Shown here: piece after piece, positions 53,510 to 63,006 of the stretch
Layout of the letters: each line of letters starts with the position of its first letter
How positions within the stretch are numbered: the stretch's first letter is position 1
Assembly: GCF_016811915.1 (NCBI RefSeq)
Contig: NZ_CP069127.1
Coordinates: forward strand, 1,766,001-1,830,000
Source of the DNA: Brevibacillus choshinensis
Lineage (GTDB): Bacteria > Bacillota > Bacilli > Brevibacillales > Brevibacillaceae
DNA: 64,000 nt
Reading direction: 5' to 3'
Translations under genes and position numbers: made by a program
The notes under the pieces: model-generated
Seen by the model: the letters and a program-made list of their open reading frames with translations, nothing else
Databases searched by the model: none
Told to the model about the DNA's origin: nothing

Positions 53510-53980
53510 ATGCAGCTACATCCGCTGACAGAAGCAGAGGCGAAAGAAATCGTGACCTGGGTGTACCCCGAGCCGTATTCCTTTTACAATGTTGAAGAAA
53601 GCGAAGAAGTCATGCGGGAGTTCCTCGATGGTACGTATTTTTCGCTGCGGGACGGGGAGGATCAGCTGATGGGCTTTTTCTGTTATGGAAAAAACGCGCA
53701 GGTACCGGCGGGGAGAACGGCAGGCATGTACGAAGGGGAAGACGTGTGGGACATTGGTCTCGGGATGAAGCCGGAATTAACAGGCCGAGGCTTTGGCCGG
53801 TCCTTTCTGCAGAAGGGGATCGAGTTTGCCGTGCAGAGATACTCGCCGAGACAGCTGCGGCTAAGTATAGCGTCGTTCAATAAAAGGGCGATCAAACTGT
53901 ACGAAAACATGGGCTTTCGGGAAGTGGGGTCATTTCCGAGCAAAGAGGTCACGTTTCGGGTGATGACAAAGGATGTGTAG
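53510..53980 (+). CDS. GNAT family N-acetyltransferase
   Basis: A 156-residue GNAT. The acetyl-CoA loop is LTGRGFGRSFLQKGIEFAV (Q/RxxGxG/A pattern). LRLSIASFNKRAIKLYENMGF is the typical motif B helix. AAAGGAG is upstream of the ATG. The substrate is unknown. Confidence 0.88.
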   Translation: MQLHPLTEAEAKEIVTWVYPEPYSFYNVEESEEVMREFLDGTYFSLRDGEDQLMGFFCYGKNAQVPAGRTAGMYEGEDVWDIGLGMKPELTGRGFGRSFLQKGIEFAVQRYSPRQLRLSIASFNKRAIKLYENMGFREVGSFPSKEVTFRVMTKDV

Positions 53981-54139
53981 CTTGGGGGAAATCTATCAAA
54001 AGAGCCAATCCGACTCGATTATTGGCCTTTCGACTCATAGGGTTTCCCCATGCTCTTCATGTATGATGGTGATATGGTACCATTTGGCAAGCGAAACGGG
54101 TCGAATGGGGGAGAAAGAGGAGGGTAAGGGGTCACAAGC

Positions 54140-55189
54140 ATGCGCGCGAAAACGAACAACAAAAACAAAATCACGATGCTCATCATCGCTCTAGTCGTGC
54201 TGGCAGCCGCTGGATTTATCGGGAGCCGGCTGTTTGGAGGGGTGTCCGTCGCAGAAGGTTACTTGTATGAAGAAGAGAACCGCATGATCTTTGCTACGGT
54301 AACACCAGGACAGGATCAGACAAAGGTAGAGGTCATCGACACATACGTAGAGACAGATGACAGCGTCCCGGTCCTCAAAACCGATACATATGCGTACACA
54401 GGAGCAATAGACGGTGAAAAGCTGGCGCTCCGTACGCAGTCCAAGGAAACGGTAACCGCCACGGTCAGTGCGAAGGAACTGGTTTTCCAAAGCCCCTTGA
54501 AGGAGGGCGGACAAGCTGCGCCCACTCTCGCAGCAAGCCAGAAAGCCATCTACCAGACGCAGCTTGCGGCTATGACGAAGCGCATCAATGAACTGGCAGA
54601 GGTGAAGAAAAAAGAGGTTGCCGAGAAACGCGCAAAGGAAGAAGCGAGGGTCCAATTCGCCAAGAAAGTGGAAAAGACGGACAGACTCGGAGCCGACCTC
54701 GTAGAAAATGCGCAATATTTGACAGATCTGCAGTTCTCCGATGAGGCTTCGGTGTACCAAGACCATGCCACCGAGCTCCAGGGGCTCTTGGAGGAGATCA
54801 AGCTGTACGCGGGTCAGCCGGCGTTGCAAAAAACAGAGTATGAGCTCATGAAAGAAACCGTCGGGGCGATGAAGGTTCTCGTTGATGGCGTGAGCGCGAT
54901 GGACGCGAGCATCAGCGACAAGAAAAAGCGCATGACGGACATCATGGGCGTGCTGGAAACAGACGTGGCGGATGCAAAAGCGACCTGGGAGGAGATCAAG
55001 GCGAGCGCCCCCAAATCCGATGAGCGCCAAAAGGCGTTTGATGCAGCCGTGAAAGCGGCCACAGATGCCATGGAGCAGGCGAAAAAACGGATGTCCGCCA
55101 TCGAAAGCGAAAAGGCCGCGGCTGCGCAAAAAGCCGCGAAGCTTTACGGAGAGGCAAGTGCACTGCTGAAGAAGGCAGCGCCGAAATAG
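54140..55189 (+). CDS. Membrane-anchored coiled-coil protein of unknown function
   Basis: A 349-residue protein with one N-terminal hydrophobic helix (about residues 12-32) and an extracytoplasmic part. A beta-rich region near residues 40-110 is followed by long Lys/Glu/Ala-rich heptad-like helices (KKKEVAEKRAKEEARVQFAK). I do not recognise the family. GGAGGGTAAGGGG precedes the ATG. The gene is flanked by a GNAT gene and cysK with no functional link that I see. Confidence 0.7.
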   Translation: MRAKTNNKNKITMLIIALVVLAAAGFIGSRLFGGVSVAEGYLYEEENRMIFATVTPGQDQTKVEVIDTYVETDDSVPVLKTDTYAYTGAIDGEKLALRTQSKETVTATVSAKELVFQSPLKEGGQAAPTLAASQKAIYQTQLAAMTKRINELAEVKKKEVAEKRAKEEARVQFAKKVEKTDRLGADLVENAQYLTDLQFSDEASVYQDHATELQGLLEEIKLYAGQPALQKTEYELMKETVGAMKVLVDGVSAMDASISDKKKRMTDIMGVLETDVADAKATWEEIKASAPKSDERQKAFDAAVKAATDAMEQAKKRMSAIESEKAAAAQKAAKLYGEASALLKKAAPK

Positions 55190-55198
55190 GAGTGGGTA

Positions 55199-55238
55199 CC
55201 CCTTTCTTGCAGCAGTTGATCAAGAAAGGGGTTTTTTC
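55199..55238 (+). terminator. Intrinsic terminator before cysK
   Basis: CCCCTTTCTTG pairs with CAAGAAAGGGG across an 11-base loop and is followed by TTTTTTCTT. Confidence 0.85.
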
Positions 55239-55331
55239 TTGCATTGATAGAGGGTTTTCAGATCAACTTACTTGTATTATCCTAAAGAGAGAACAATGAG
55301 TCTCAACCAGCGTCTTCCTAGGAGGTTCACA

Positions 55332-56246
55332 ATGAGCGTCTATCAAAATATAACCGAGCTGATCGGAAATACCCCTCTTGTAAGGCTGAGCAGGATTGTT
55401 CCGTCTGGCGCAGCAAACGTATATGTAAAGCTGGAAAAGCTGAATCCTTCAGGCAGTGTAAAGGACCGCGCTGCCTACAATCTGATCCTGACGGCTGAGC
55501 AGGCAGGGCTGATCGAGCCGGGGGATACCATTATCGAGCCGACCAGTGGGAATACAGGCATCGGGCTGGCCATGAACGCAGCGGCGAAAGGCTATAAAGC
55601 GATTCTCGTTATGCCGGACAACATGTCCAAGGAGCGAATCAACCTGTTGAAAGCGTATGGGGCGCAGGTCGTACTGACTCCGAGTGAGCTGCGGATGCCA
55701 GGTGCGATCGCCAAGGCAGAGGAGCTGCAAAAGGAAATCCCGCGCAGCTTCATTCCCCAGCAATTTGAAAACAAAGCCAACCCCGATATACACCGCGTGA
55801 CGACCGCAAAGGAAATCTATGCGCAGATGGATGGCCAATTGGATGCATTCGTTGCGACAGCGGGAACGGGAGGAACGATTACAGGCACGGGGGAAGCGCT
55901 CAGAGAAAAACTCCCGGATCTTTACATCGCCGTAGTCGAACCAAAAGGCTCTCCGGTCTTGTCGGGTGGCAAGCCGGGGCCGCACAAGCTGGTCGGCACC
56001 AGCCCGGGCTTTGTCCCTAAAATTCTCAACACCAGCATCTACGACGAAATCATGCAAATTGCCGACGAGGATGCGCTGGAGACCATGAAGCTGTTGGGGG
56101 CCAAAGAAGGCATCCTGGTAGGGCCGTCCTCGGGTGCGTCTGTATTCGCGGCTATTGAAGTGGCGAAGCGTTTGGGCGAGGGGAAACGAGTCGTGTGCAT
56201 CGCCCCGGATTCGGGAGAGCGTTACTTGAGCATGAATTTCTTCTAA
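55332..56246 (+). CDS. cysK: Cysteine synthase A
   Basis: A 304-residue PLP-dependent O-acetylserine sulfhydrylase. The PLP lysine is in LNPSGSVKDRAAYN, and the substrate and phosphate-binding motifs are PTSGNTGIGLAMNAA and TAGTGGTITGTGEAL. It joins sulfide and O-acetylserine to make cysteine. ATG 55332 follows AGGAGG by five to six bases and gives the CysK-like MSVYQNITELIGNTP; an in-frame ATG at 55296 is less likely. Confidence 0.93.
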   Translation: MSVYQNITELIGNTPLVRLSRIVPSGAANVYVKLEKLNPSGSVKDRAAYNLILTAEQAGLIEPGDTIIEPTSGNTGIGLAMNAAAKGYKAILVMPDNMSKERINLLKAYGAQVVLTPSELRMPGAIAKAEELQKEIPRSFIPQQFENKANPDIHRVTTAKEIYAQMDGQLDAFVATAGTGGTITGTGEALREKLPDLYIAVVEPKGSPVLSGGKPGPHKLVGTSPGFVPKILNTSIYDEIMQIADEDALETMKLLGAKEGILVGPSSGASVFAAIEVAKRLGEGKRVVCIAPDSGERYLSMNFF

Positions 56247-56251
56247 CAAAA

Positions 56252-56300
56252 AGAACGGGCAGGGAGCCGCGAAGCTCTTTTGCCCGTTCTTCTTTTTCTT
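56252..56300 (+). terminator. Intrinsic terminator after cysK
   Basis: AGAACGGGCA pairs with TGCCCGTTCT, with an inner GGAGC/GCTCT stem, followed by a T-rich run. Confidence 0.75.
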
Positions 56301-56336
56301 GTATCCGAAGGGAGCTGCGCCGAGGCGCACTCTTTT

Positions 56337-57539
56337 TTAATTCGTAACGACTGCTTCCTGATTGCGCTCCTGATAGGCGAGCAGAGCACCGATGAACAGT
56401 TGCCCGGTCTGCAGCATGGAGCGCTCATCCACATCGAATTTCGGATGGTGATGCGGATAGTTCGCTTGAATGTCCGGGTTGCGTCCTCCTACCATGAAGA
56501 AGGTAGCAGGTCGTTCCAGAGCAAAGTACGAGAAGTCTTCTCCCCCCATACCTGGAGGCATGTGGATGACGCCTTCTTCACCGAACAGTTTTTTCGCCTC
56601 GGACACCACATGAGCGGTTTCCGTCGGATCGTTGTAGGTCGCAGGATAGCCGCGCTGATAGTTGATTTCTGCGCGAGCCCCGACAGCCTGGCAGCTGGCT
56701 TCGACGATGCGGATGAGGGAGGCTTCGACTGCGTCGCGCACTTCTTCATCGTAGGTGCGGACCGTACCTTTGAGCCGTACCTGATCGGGAATGACGTTGA
56801 ACGCTTCTCCGCCACCGACGAAGGAGCAGACCGACAGGACCACCTGCTTCAGCGGATCGACCTGGCGGCTGGCGACTTGCTGGAGGTTCATGACCACCTG
56901 ACTGCCGAGAACGATTGGATCGATGGAGGTATGCGGGTAAGCACCATGGCCGCCTTTTCCATAGAGGGTGATCTCAAAACCGTCAGCGGCTGCCGTCACA
57001 TGTCCGGTACCGATGCCGACCTGTCCCACAGGCAGATCGGAGGCGACGTGTGCACCGTACACGACATCGACACCTTCGAGGCAGCCTGCCGCGACCATGG
57101 CTTTGGCACCGCCAGGAGGGAGCTCTTCGGCAAACTGATGGAGGAACACGACGTTGCCAGGCAGCTCGTCGCGAATCTCGCTCAGGACCTGCGCCACACC
57201 CAAAAGTCCGGCGGTATGAATGTCGTGTCCGCACGCGTGCATGACACCTGGGATGCGGGACTTGTACTCCACTTCTTTCTCGTCCTGGATAGGCAGAGCG
57301 TCAAAATCGGCACGTAGAGCAACCGTTTTCCCAGGCTTGCCGCCGCGAAGCAATCCGACGACACCCATGCCACCTACGCCGGTCTTGACTTCAAGGCCAA
57401 ACGATGCCAGCTTGTCAGCCACTTTTTTCGCCGTGTTTTCCTCTTGAAAGGAAAGCTCCGGGTACATGTGCAAATCACGTCTGAATTGAACGAGCTCGGG
57501 ATAAATCTCCTGCAATCGGGCAAAAAGCTTTTCACGCAC
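56337..57539 (-). CDS. M20 family amidohydrolase (N-acyl amino acid deacylase type)
   Basis: A 400-residue M20D peptidase-like enzyme. It has RRDLHMYPELSFQEENT, ALRADFDALPI and HACGHDIHTAGLLGVA with the metal-binding His and Asp residues, HQFAEELPPGGAKAM and a C-terminal GMGGEDFSYFA with the last ligand His near the end. Family members hydrolyse N-acyl amino acids, hippurate or indole-3-acetyl conjugates. GTG 57539 is preceded by AAAGGAG with eight-base spacing; a GTG at 57548 is too close to it. Confidence 0.9.
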   Translation of the reverse strand: MREKLFARLQEIYPELVQFRRDLHMYPELSFQEENTAKKVADKLASFGLEVKTGVGGMGVVGLLRGGKPGKTVALRADFDALPIQDEKEVEYKSRIPGVMHACGHDIHTAGLLGVAQVLSEIRDELPGNVVFLHQFAEELPPGGAKAMVAAGCLEGVDVVYGAHVASDLPVGQVGIGTGHVTAAADGFEITLYGKGGHGAYPHTSIDPIVLGSQVVMNLQQVASRQVDPLKQVVLSVCSFVGGGEAFNVIPDQVRLKGTVRTYDEEVRDAVEASLIRIVEASCQAVGARAEINYQRGYPATYNDPTETAHVVSEAKKLFGEEGVIHMPPGMGGEDFSYFALERPATFFMVGGRNPDIQANYPHHHPKFDVDERSMLQTGQLFIGALLAYQERNQEAVVTN

Positions 57540-57601
57540 GCTACCCACTCCTTTTGGCAGAAAAAGATTTATGTAACGCCTCCATTATAGGAATATTCAG
57601 A

Positions 57602-57838
57602 AATGGTTTTCAATCTATATTTGTTGTGCATAGACTTGTCCATATCGCGGTGCAAACGCAATTGCTGTCGAAGTAAACAGATAATTGCAAAAGTTGCACG
57701 ATAGATGGGGAAACGAGCATCATCGGGGTCATGTCACTCGCGGTGGCAAAGGGACAGTCCGTCACCCTGACGGCAGACGGGGCGGATGCGGCGGAGGCCT
57801 TGGATGCGCTGGAGCAAGTCTTGGCGGCCGCAGAATAG
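57602..57838 (+). pseudogene. ptsH: Decayed ptsH (HPr) remnant
   Basis: The last 46 residues before the stop at 57836-57838 read as HPr: IDGETSIIGVMSLAVAKG, then TLTADGADAAEALDALEQV. They hold the Ser46 region but lack His15, the phosphoacceptor. In the same frame the upstream part carries faint HPr-like traces (IFVVH, AVQT) and a TAA at 57674-57676, so the N-terminal half has decayed. There is no ribosome binding site. It sits between the M20 gene and the kinase. Confidence 0.75.
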
Positions 57839-57925
57839 GGCTGGAGGTAGCCGGTTCTCCTCAAAGTGGACATATTCAAAACAGATAGACTAGAATGGAG
57901 TGGTGCCGATTTTAGAAGAAAGGCA

Positions 57926-59266
57926 ATGGTCGAGGAGAACATGGTTACTTCCTGTAAGAAAAACAATCGGGTTCTGATTATCTTGCTAGTGTCTGGAATG
58001 CTGATCTTTACGATGACGTGTGTGAGCATTGCAGCATCCTACTACAATACGATTCAATCCGTCCGCCTTTCCGTTGCTAACCAGAGCATGAAGGCGGCTT
58101 CTTTTGTGGCGAGTCGTCTGGATACAGGTGCCTATCAATCCTTTCTCAAAAAACCTGTGAAGGATACCGAAGCATTTAGGCGGCTGGAGCAACAGCTGGC
58201 AGAGGCGAGAGAGCAATTCGGGGCACTGTACATTTACATCTCAAAGATCGATGCAGATCTCCAAGGCGGGCGAGTCATGGCGGCGGCACTGCCCCCAGGG
58301 CAAATCTTGCAAATCGGCGAGCCCTGCTACATCAACGCGCAGCAAATCAGCTTGATCAAGAGCGGGCAAACCTACTATTCTGACATCATTTCCGATCCTG
58401 TCTACGGAGAATACATGTCCGCAGGCGCACCTCTGCTGGGCGAACAAGGGCAGCTTCTAGGGATCGTAGGGGTGGACATGGACCTTCAATCCGTGAACAG
58501 CATCGGAAGTGATGTCGTGAAACGCAGTCTTCCCATTTTTCTATTTCAAGGATTGTTTGTCGCCGTGCTTGTATTTGTCATCTTGGGGCTGCAGCGTTGG
58601 TATCAACGTGAGCTGAAGGCGGCTGTAGGGGACGCGGAGCAGACGTACCAGGATGAACTGCGCTCCGTGATCGCGTCGATTCGCTCCATCCGCCACGACT
58701 TCGTGAATCACATGCAGGTGCTGTACGGGTTGATAGAATGCGGATATTTCGATAAGGCACGCGAGTACGTCCAGTCGCTCATCAAAGAGACAAAGGTGCT
58801 GGATATCACGGTCCGCGTTTCCCATCCAGCCTTGATGGTCTTGTTCCATACGAAATGGGAGCAGGCCAAGTCACGTCATATCGTCATGCAATTTGCCGAA
58901 TGCCCGGATGCATTTGAGCAGATCCCGTCGATTGACCTGGTGAAAATCCTTTCCAACCTGATCGATAATGCAATGGAAGCGGCTGCTGGAGCGAGCCAGG
59001 AAAAATGGATTCGAATCAGCTGCAGGCAAGAGGAGAACGAGTACGTCTTTGAGGTCGAAAACACGGGGCCGGACATTTCACCAGAACAGATGGACAAGTT
59101 GTTTGAGTATGGCTTTTCCACCAAATCGGCTAGCAAAGGCACTACCCGAGGCGCTGGACTTTGCATCGTTTCGGGAGCGGTAAAAAAGCACAAAGGGACC
59201 ATACAGGTGCAATCAAACGCAGGGATCACGAAGTTTACGGTACGCTTGCCGATCCGTTACAGTTAG
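57926..59266 (+). CDS. Orphan sensor histidine kinase with Spo0B/GHKL-type kinase core
   Basis: A 446-residue membrane kinase. Helix 1 is near residues 12-38, then an extracytoplasmic Cache-like sensor of about 155 residues (ends near GIVGVDMDLQSV) and helix 2 (IFLFQGLFVAVLVFVILGL). The phosphoacceptor is in SIRHDFVNHMQVLYGLI. The ATP-binding domain has N box NLIDNAMEAA and G box TTRGAGLCIVSGAVKKH. No response regulator lies nearby, so its partner is elsewhere. ATG 57941 is an alternative start; both have weak ribosome binding sites. Confidence 0.85.
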   Translation: MVEENMVTSCKKNNRVLIILLVSGMLIFTMTCVSIAASYYNTIQSVRLSVANQSMKAASFVASRLDTGAYQSFLKKPVKDTEAFRRLEQQLAEAREQFGALYIYISKIDADLQGGRVMAAALPPGQILQIGEPCYINAQQISLIKSGQTYYSDIISDPVYGEYMSAGAPLLGEQGQLLGIVGVDMDLQSVNSIGSDVVKRSLPIFLFQGLFVAVLVFVILGLQRWYQRELKAAVGDAEQTYQDELRSVIASIRSIRHDFVNHMQVLYGLIECGYFDKAREYVQSLIKETKVLDITVRVSHPALMVLFHTKWEQAKSRHIVMQFAECPDAFEQIPSIDLVKILSNLIDNAMEAAAGASQEKWIRISCRQEENEYVFEVENTGPDISPEQMDKLFEYGFSTKSASKGTTRGAGLCIVSGAVKKHKGTIQVQSNAGITKFTVRLPIRYS

Positions 59267-59577
59267 ATCAGCGACGTGATTCGATAAGTGGAATAGTTCG
59301 AACGAATGGGATATTCGTGCTAACACGACTTGTTTCGACAATAACGAGCTAGGACTTTTGGGGGGAACGCCCTGAAAGGATTTGTCAGACCCGTTTCTGG
59401 TCTGCTCGTCGAGATAGGTCGTGTTTCACATGGATAAAAATCGTTCTAGTTGAGAAGTGTTTTTTGTCGAATAAAAAAATTTGGTAATATTCATGTATCA
59501 TGTGATAATTGTGAATAGTCGGACTGGGGGAACTTGAAATTCCGGCAAATCACTAGATAGAGAAGAGGGTGAACGCA
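59267..59577 (+). other. Gap between the kinase gene and the M6 protease gene
   Basis: It contains a CAGACC/GGTCTG hairpin (about 59391-59410) and an AT-rich segment with TTGTCG and TAATAT that may be part of the protease promoter. No gene is seen. Confidence 0.45.
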
Positions 59578-61295
59578 GTGAAGAAAGGCAAGAAGCTATT
59601 ATCCATCCTATTTTCTTCCTCACTGGTCCTGAGCGGCATTGCGGCGGTTCCAGCGACAGGGATGGCCAAGTCAAAGGACAAGCCGCCGCTTGAAGTGGAT
59701 TTGTCCACAGTGAACATGGATCGTTTGGTTAAAGCCTTGATCGACCAAGGTGAAATCGACGAGGACGCCGACCAGGAAGAGATCAACAAAGCTGTGGAGA
59801 AGTTTTTGAGAGACAAGAAAGTTCCCCACGGCATTGATGACTCCAGCTCCTTCGGGAAAAAAGCAAGCAAAACCCAGCTTTCGGCAGTATCAAAGGCAGC
59901 AAGCAAAGTATCCAAGCTCAAAGATGACAAGCAAGTGCGCGCTTCCAAGCGGGTACATACGGATAATCTGGTGATTGCCCTGGTCGAGTTCAATGATCTG
60001 GAGCACAACCAGGTGCCAAAACAAAGCGATTCCTTGTGGACGGCAGACTTCGACCAAAAGCACTACGAGGAAATGCTGTTCGATCGTAAAGGCTATACGA
60101 CTCCTGAAGGGATAAGCATGACCACGATGGCCAAGTACTACTACGAGCAATCGGGTGAGACATGGACCGTGGATGGGGTTGTCACTCCGTGGTTGACTGC
60201 CGAAAAAGATAAGAAATTCTACGGTGGAAACGATGAAAACGGCAACGATGCCAACCCACGCGATCTGGTCGTCGAGACACTGGAATCTGTAGGGGATGCC
60301 ATCAAGGGTCATGAAGAAGAATACGACCAACGCGACCCGTATGACTTGGATGGAGACAGCGATCTGATGGAGCCGGATGGCATGCTGGACAACCTGATGC
60401 TGGTTCACTCCGGTATTGGTGAAGAGACTGGGGAAGATGCGGATGCGATCTGGTCTCACCGCTGGACTCTGAAAAAGCCGACAGAAATTCCAGGCACCAG
60501 CCTGAAAGCTTACGACTACATGATTCAGCCTGAAGATGGCGCACCCGGCGTATTCGCACATGAATACGGACACAACCTGGGACTGCCAGATCTGTATGAC
60601 ACGACAAGACTGGGACATGATTCGCCGGTTGGCGCATGGTCGCTGATGTCTTCCGGAAGCCATACAGGTAAGATCTTCCAAACCCAACCAACCGGATTTG
60701 ATCCTTGGTCCAAAATGATGCTGCAGGAAATGTATGGGGGCAAGTGGATTGAGCCGCAAGTCATCAATTACGGAGACCTGAAAAAACGGAAAAAGCAGGC
60801 TTCGCTCTACGATGGCAGCAGCCTCGATGAAGATGGCAAAGTCATCAAGCTGAATATGCCGCAAGTAGAGAAGACACCGCCGGTTCAACCGAAAGACGGC
60901 GATTATTCTTACTTCTCCGATGAGGGCGACAATCTGAACACGAAGATGACTTCGGAAGTGATCGACCTGACAGGCGCCAGCTCCGCATCGATGAGCTTCG
61001 ACTCCTGGAGAGCGATCGAGACCGGGTACGACTACCTGTACGTGAACGTGATTGATGTCGACTCAGGTGAGAGCACAACAGTAAAAGAGTACGATGACGA
61101 AACCAAAGGCTGGGATAAGGAAGAAATCAGCCTGAACGATTTCGCTGGCAAAAAGATTCAAGTCGAGTTCAACTACGTGACGGATGGCGGCTTGGCGATG
61201 TCCGGCTTCTATCTGGATAATTTTGCAGTCACAGCAGACGGCGAAGTAGTCTTCTCGGATGATGCAGAAGGCGACCAGGGATCCGATTATCGCGA

Positions 61296-61343
61296 GAAGT
61301 TCCTATACTTTCTAGAGAATAGGAACTTCGGAATAGGAACTTC
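61296..61343. other. Perfect 48-bp FRT site (FLP recombination target)
   Basis: The inverted 13-base FLP elements GAAGTTCCTATAC (61296-61308) and GAATAGGAACTTC (61317-61329) flank the core TTTCTAGA, and the extra repeat GAATAGGAACTTC (61331-61343) follows after one base. This is the complete yeast 2-micron FRT sequence used in marker-excision cassettes. It is not expected in a natural Firmicute chromosome. Confidence 0.99.
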
Positions 61344-61350
61344 GATATCA

Positions 61351-61389
61351 AAGGGCGAATTCCAGCACACTGGCGGCCGTTACTAGTGG
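61351..61389. other. TOPO/pCR-type cloning-vector polylinker remnant
   Basis: Immediately after the FRT and a GATATC site come AAGGGCGAATTCCAGCACAC, then TGGCGGCCGTTACTAGTGG. This matches in order the TOPO joint, EcoRI site, BstXI-type region and SpeI site of pCR2.1-family vectors (reverse orientation). Native sequence resumes at or just before 61388. Confidence 0.97.
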
Positions 61390-61727
61390 CGTAGTCGATG
61401 CGCATCAGGAAGTTCGTTACTGGAATAACGATGAGGGCAACGAGGAGGCCATTGCCGACTCCCGTTACCAAGTGAACGATGCGGCATTCAGCCCGAACAA
61501 AACCTCCGGCATGGATCTCGACTACATTCTCGGCACGATGGATTACGAGCCGCTGAAAGGCATTACCGTATTCAAAGACAGTGATGATTACACGATGCCG
61601 GAAGTTCCGGAAATCGGAAAAATCCTGCCGAAGATCGGTCTGCAAATCAAATTAATTCGTGTGTCCAAGAAATTCACGAACGCACAGGTCGAGTTCTCCA
61701 TCAAAAAATAAGAGGTCAATCGCAGAG

Positions 61728-61766
61728 GAGGATACAGCGCCCATCCGCGGGCTTGTATCCTCTTTT
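61728..61766 (+). terminator. Intrinsic terminator of the M6 protease gene
   Basis: GAGGATACA pairs with TGTATCCTC around a GC-rich loop, followed by TTTT. Confidence 0.75.
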
Positions 61767-62175
61767 GCATTTCTTTACGAATCGCTTTTACGAATCTAGC
61801 AGCCTTTCCGCATCCTGCTCCAATTGATAGGTAACAGCTTGTTTTTTTGATAGCCTATGGCATGTCTTCCTTTCTCTCATATAATACAGCATCCAAAGAG
61901 AAGACATGTTTCGCAGTCTGCCTAGTAAATAGATGGAATGGCACCAAAAAATAAGATGAAATGTTCCCCCCTGCTGCGGCAGGGGGTTTTTGCTGAGAGT
62001 GATTGGCCAAAATCAACTGAGCGAAGGGCTTGGTCATTGGTCTAAGCCCGGATTTTTCGCAATAGGTTATATCAATGAACGACAAGCTGCCAAAAGGAAT
62101 CGCGTGAAAAGGAGACAACCATTTGAACGAGCACAAACGAGCCTTCGCGACTCGGCGGCTGGGGGGGAATGGTAC
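61767..62175 (+). promoter_or_regulatory. Leader region of the second etf pair, with a terminator-like hairpin
   Basis: The ~410-base gap has no gene. CCCCCTGC pairs with GCAGGGGG (61967-61986), followed by five T, 190 bases before the etfB start. It could be an attenuator or the end of a short transcript. A TATAAT at about 61880 has no convincing -35 element. Confidence 0.45.
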
Positions 62176-63006
62176 ATGCTGCACATTGTCGCTTGTATTA
62201 AACAAGTGCCGGACACGAAGATCATCAAAATGAATCCGAAGACCAACACGATGGATCGTGCAAGTGCACCCGCGATCCTAAACCCGTATGATGCGCATGC
62301 GGTCGAGGAAGCAGTGAGGCTGAAGCATAGGTATGGCGGTGTGGTCTCCGTCGTGACGATGGGACCGCCGCCAGCAGTCAAGGCGATACGGAAGTGCATC
62401 GAGATCGGGGCTGATGCCGGCTACCTGATCACCGACAGGGCTTTTGCCGGGGCGGATACACTCGCTACGAGCTATGCAATCACCAAGGCGATTGAAAAGA
62501 TATCTGAGACGCAGCCTGTAGACCTGGTGATTTGCGGCAAGATGACGATCGACGGAGACACAGGGCAGGTAGGCCCGGGCATCGCGAGGAGACTTGATAT
62601 TCCCCCGCTGACCAGTGTCAAAAAAGTCGTGGAAGTGAACAAGGCGGAAGGATACGCGATCGTCCACCGCAAGCTGGAGGATGGCTACGAAGTCATTCAA
62701 TCCTCTTTGCCGTGTCTCTTTTCCGTGGAAAAGGAAATCAACGAAGTCCCGTATTCGCCATTGCCCAATATGCTCAGGGCTGCTCGCTACAACCCCGTCA
62801 TATGGGCAGTGGATGATCTGGGGGAAATCGACCGGACCCTTCTCGGCCTAAAAGGCTCGCCAACGATTGTGGCAAAGGTATGGCCGCCAGAAAAGCCAAA
62901 AGGGGGAGAGATGCTGGACGGTTTGCCGAAGGAGCAGGTGTCGCGCCTCATGGAGATCCTGCAGGAGAAACAACGATTGTTCCGTGTTAAGGAGGGGCAG
63001 GTATGA
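62176..63006 (+). CDS. Electron transfer flavoprotein beta subunit, second copy (FixA/EtfB)
   Basis: A 276-residue EtfB-type protein. It has IVACIKQVPDTKIIKMNP, LNPYDAHAVEEAVRLK, the AMP-region LVICGKMTIDGDTGQVGPGIAR and LEDGYEVIQSSLPCLFSVEKEINEVPYSPL in outline. These resemble the FixA/bifurcating ETF branch more than the fad-linked EtfB at 16.6 kb. The ATG at 62176 follows a GGGGGGAATGG stretch; an upstream frame to 61990 lacks support. Its stop overlaps the etfA2 start. Confidence 0.88.
   Translation: MLHIVACIKQVPDTKIIKMNPKTNTMDRASAPAILNPYDAHAVEEAVRLKHRYGGVVSVVTMGPPPAVKAIRKCIEIGADAGYLITDRAFAGADTLATSYAITKAIEKISETQPVDLVICGKMTIDGDTGQVGPGIARRLDIPPLTSVKKVVEVNKAEGYAIVHRKLEDGYEVIQSSLPCLFSVEKEINEVPYSPLPNMLRAARYNPVIWAVDDLGEIDRTLLGLKGSPTIVAKVWPPEKPKGGEMLDGLPKEQVSRLMEILQEKQRLFRVKEGQV

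Larger units (their letters stand above)
59578..61711 (+). pseudogene. M6 (immune inhibitor A-type) secreted metalloprotease, disrupted
   Basis: A GTG at 59578 opens with a signal peptide (LLSILFSSSLVLSGIAAVPA). Its zinc motif HEYGH lies at about residues 328-332, with LGLPDLYD after it. The native frame stops at about residue 572, where an FRT-plus-vector scar begins; translation then runs into a TAG at 61384-61386. The native C-terminal 107 residues resume in another frame at 61388 (GVVDAHQEVRYWNNDEG, then NDAAFSPNKT). Comparison with InhA proteins suggests a deletion of roughly 60-70 codons, including the YYLVEWR-type segment. The product is a truncated secreted protease, probably inactive. 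Confidence 0.93.
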
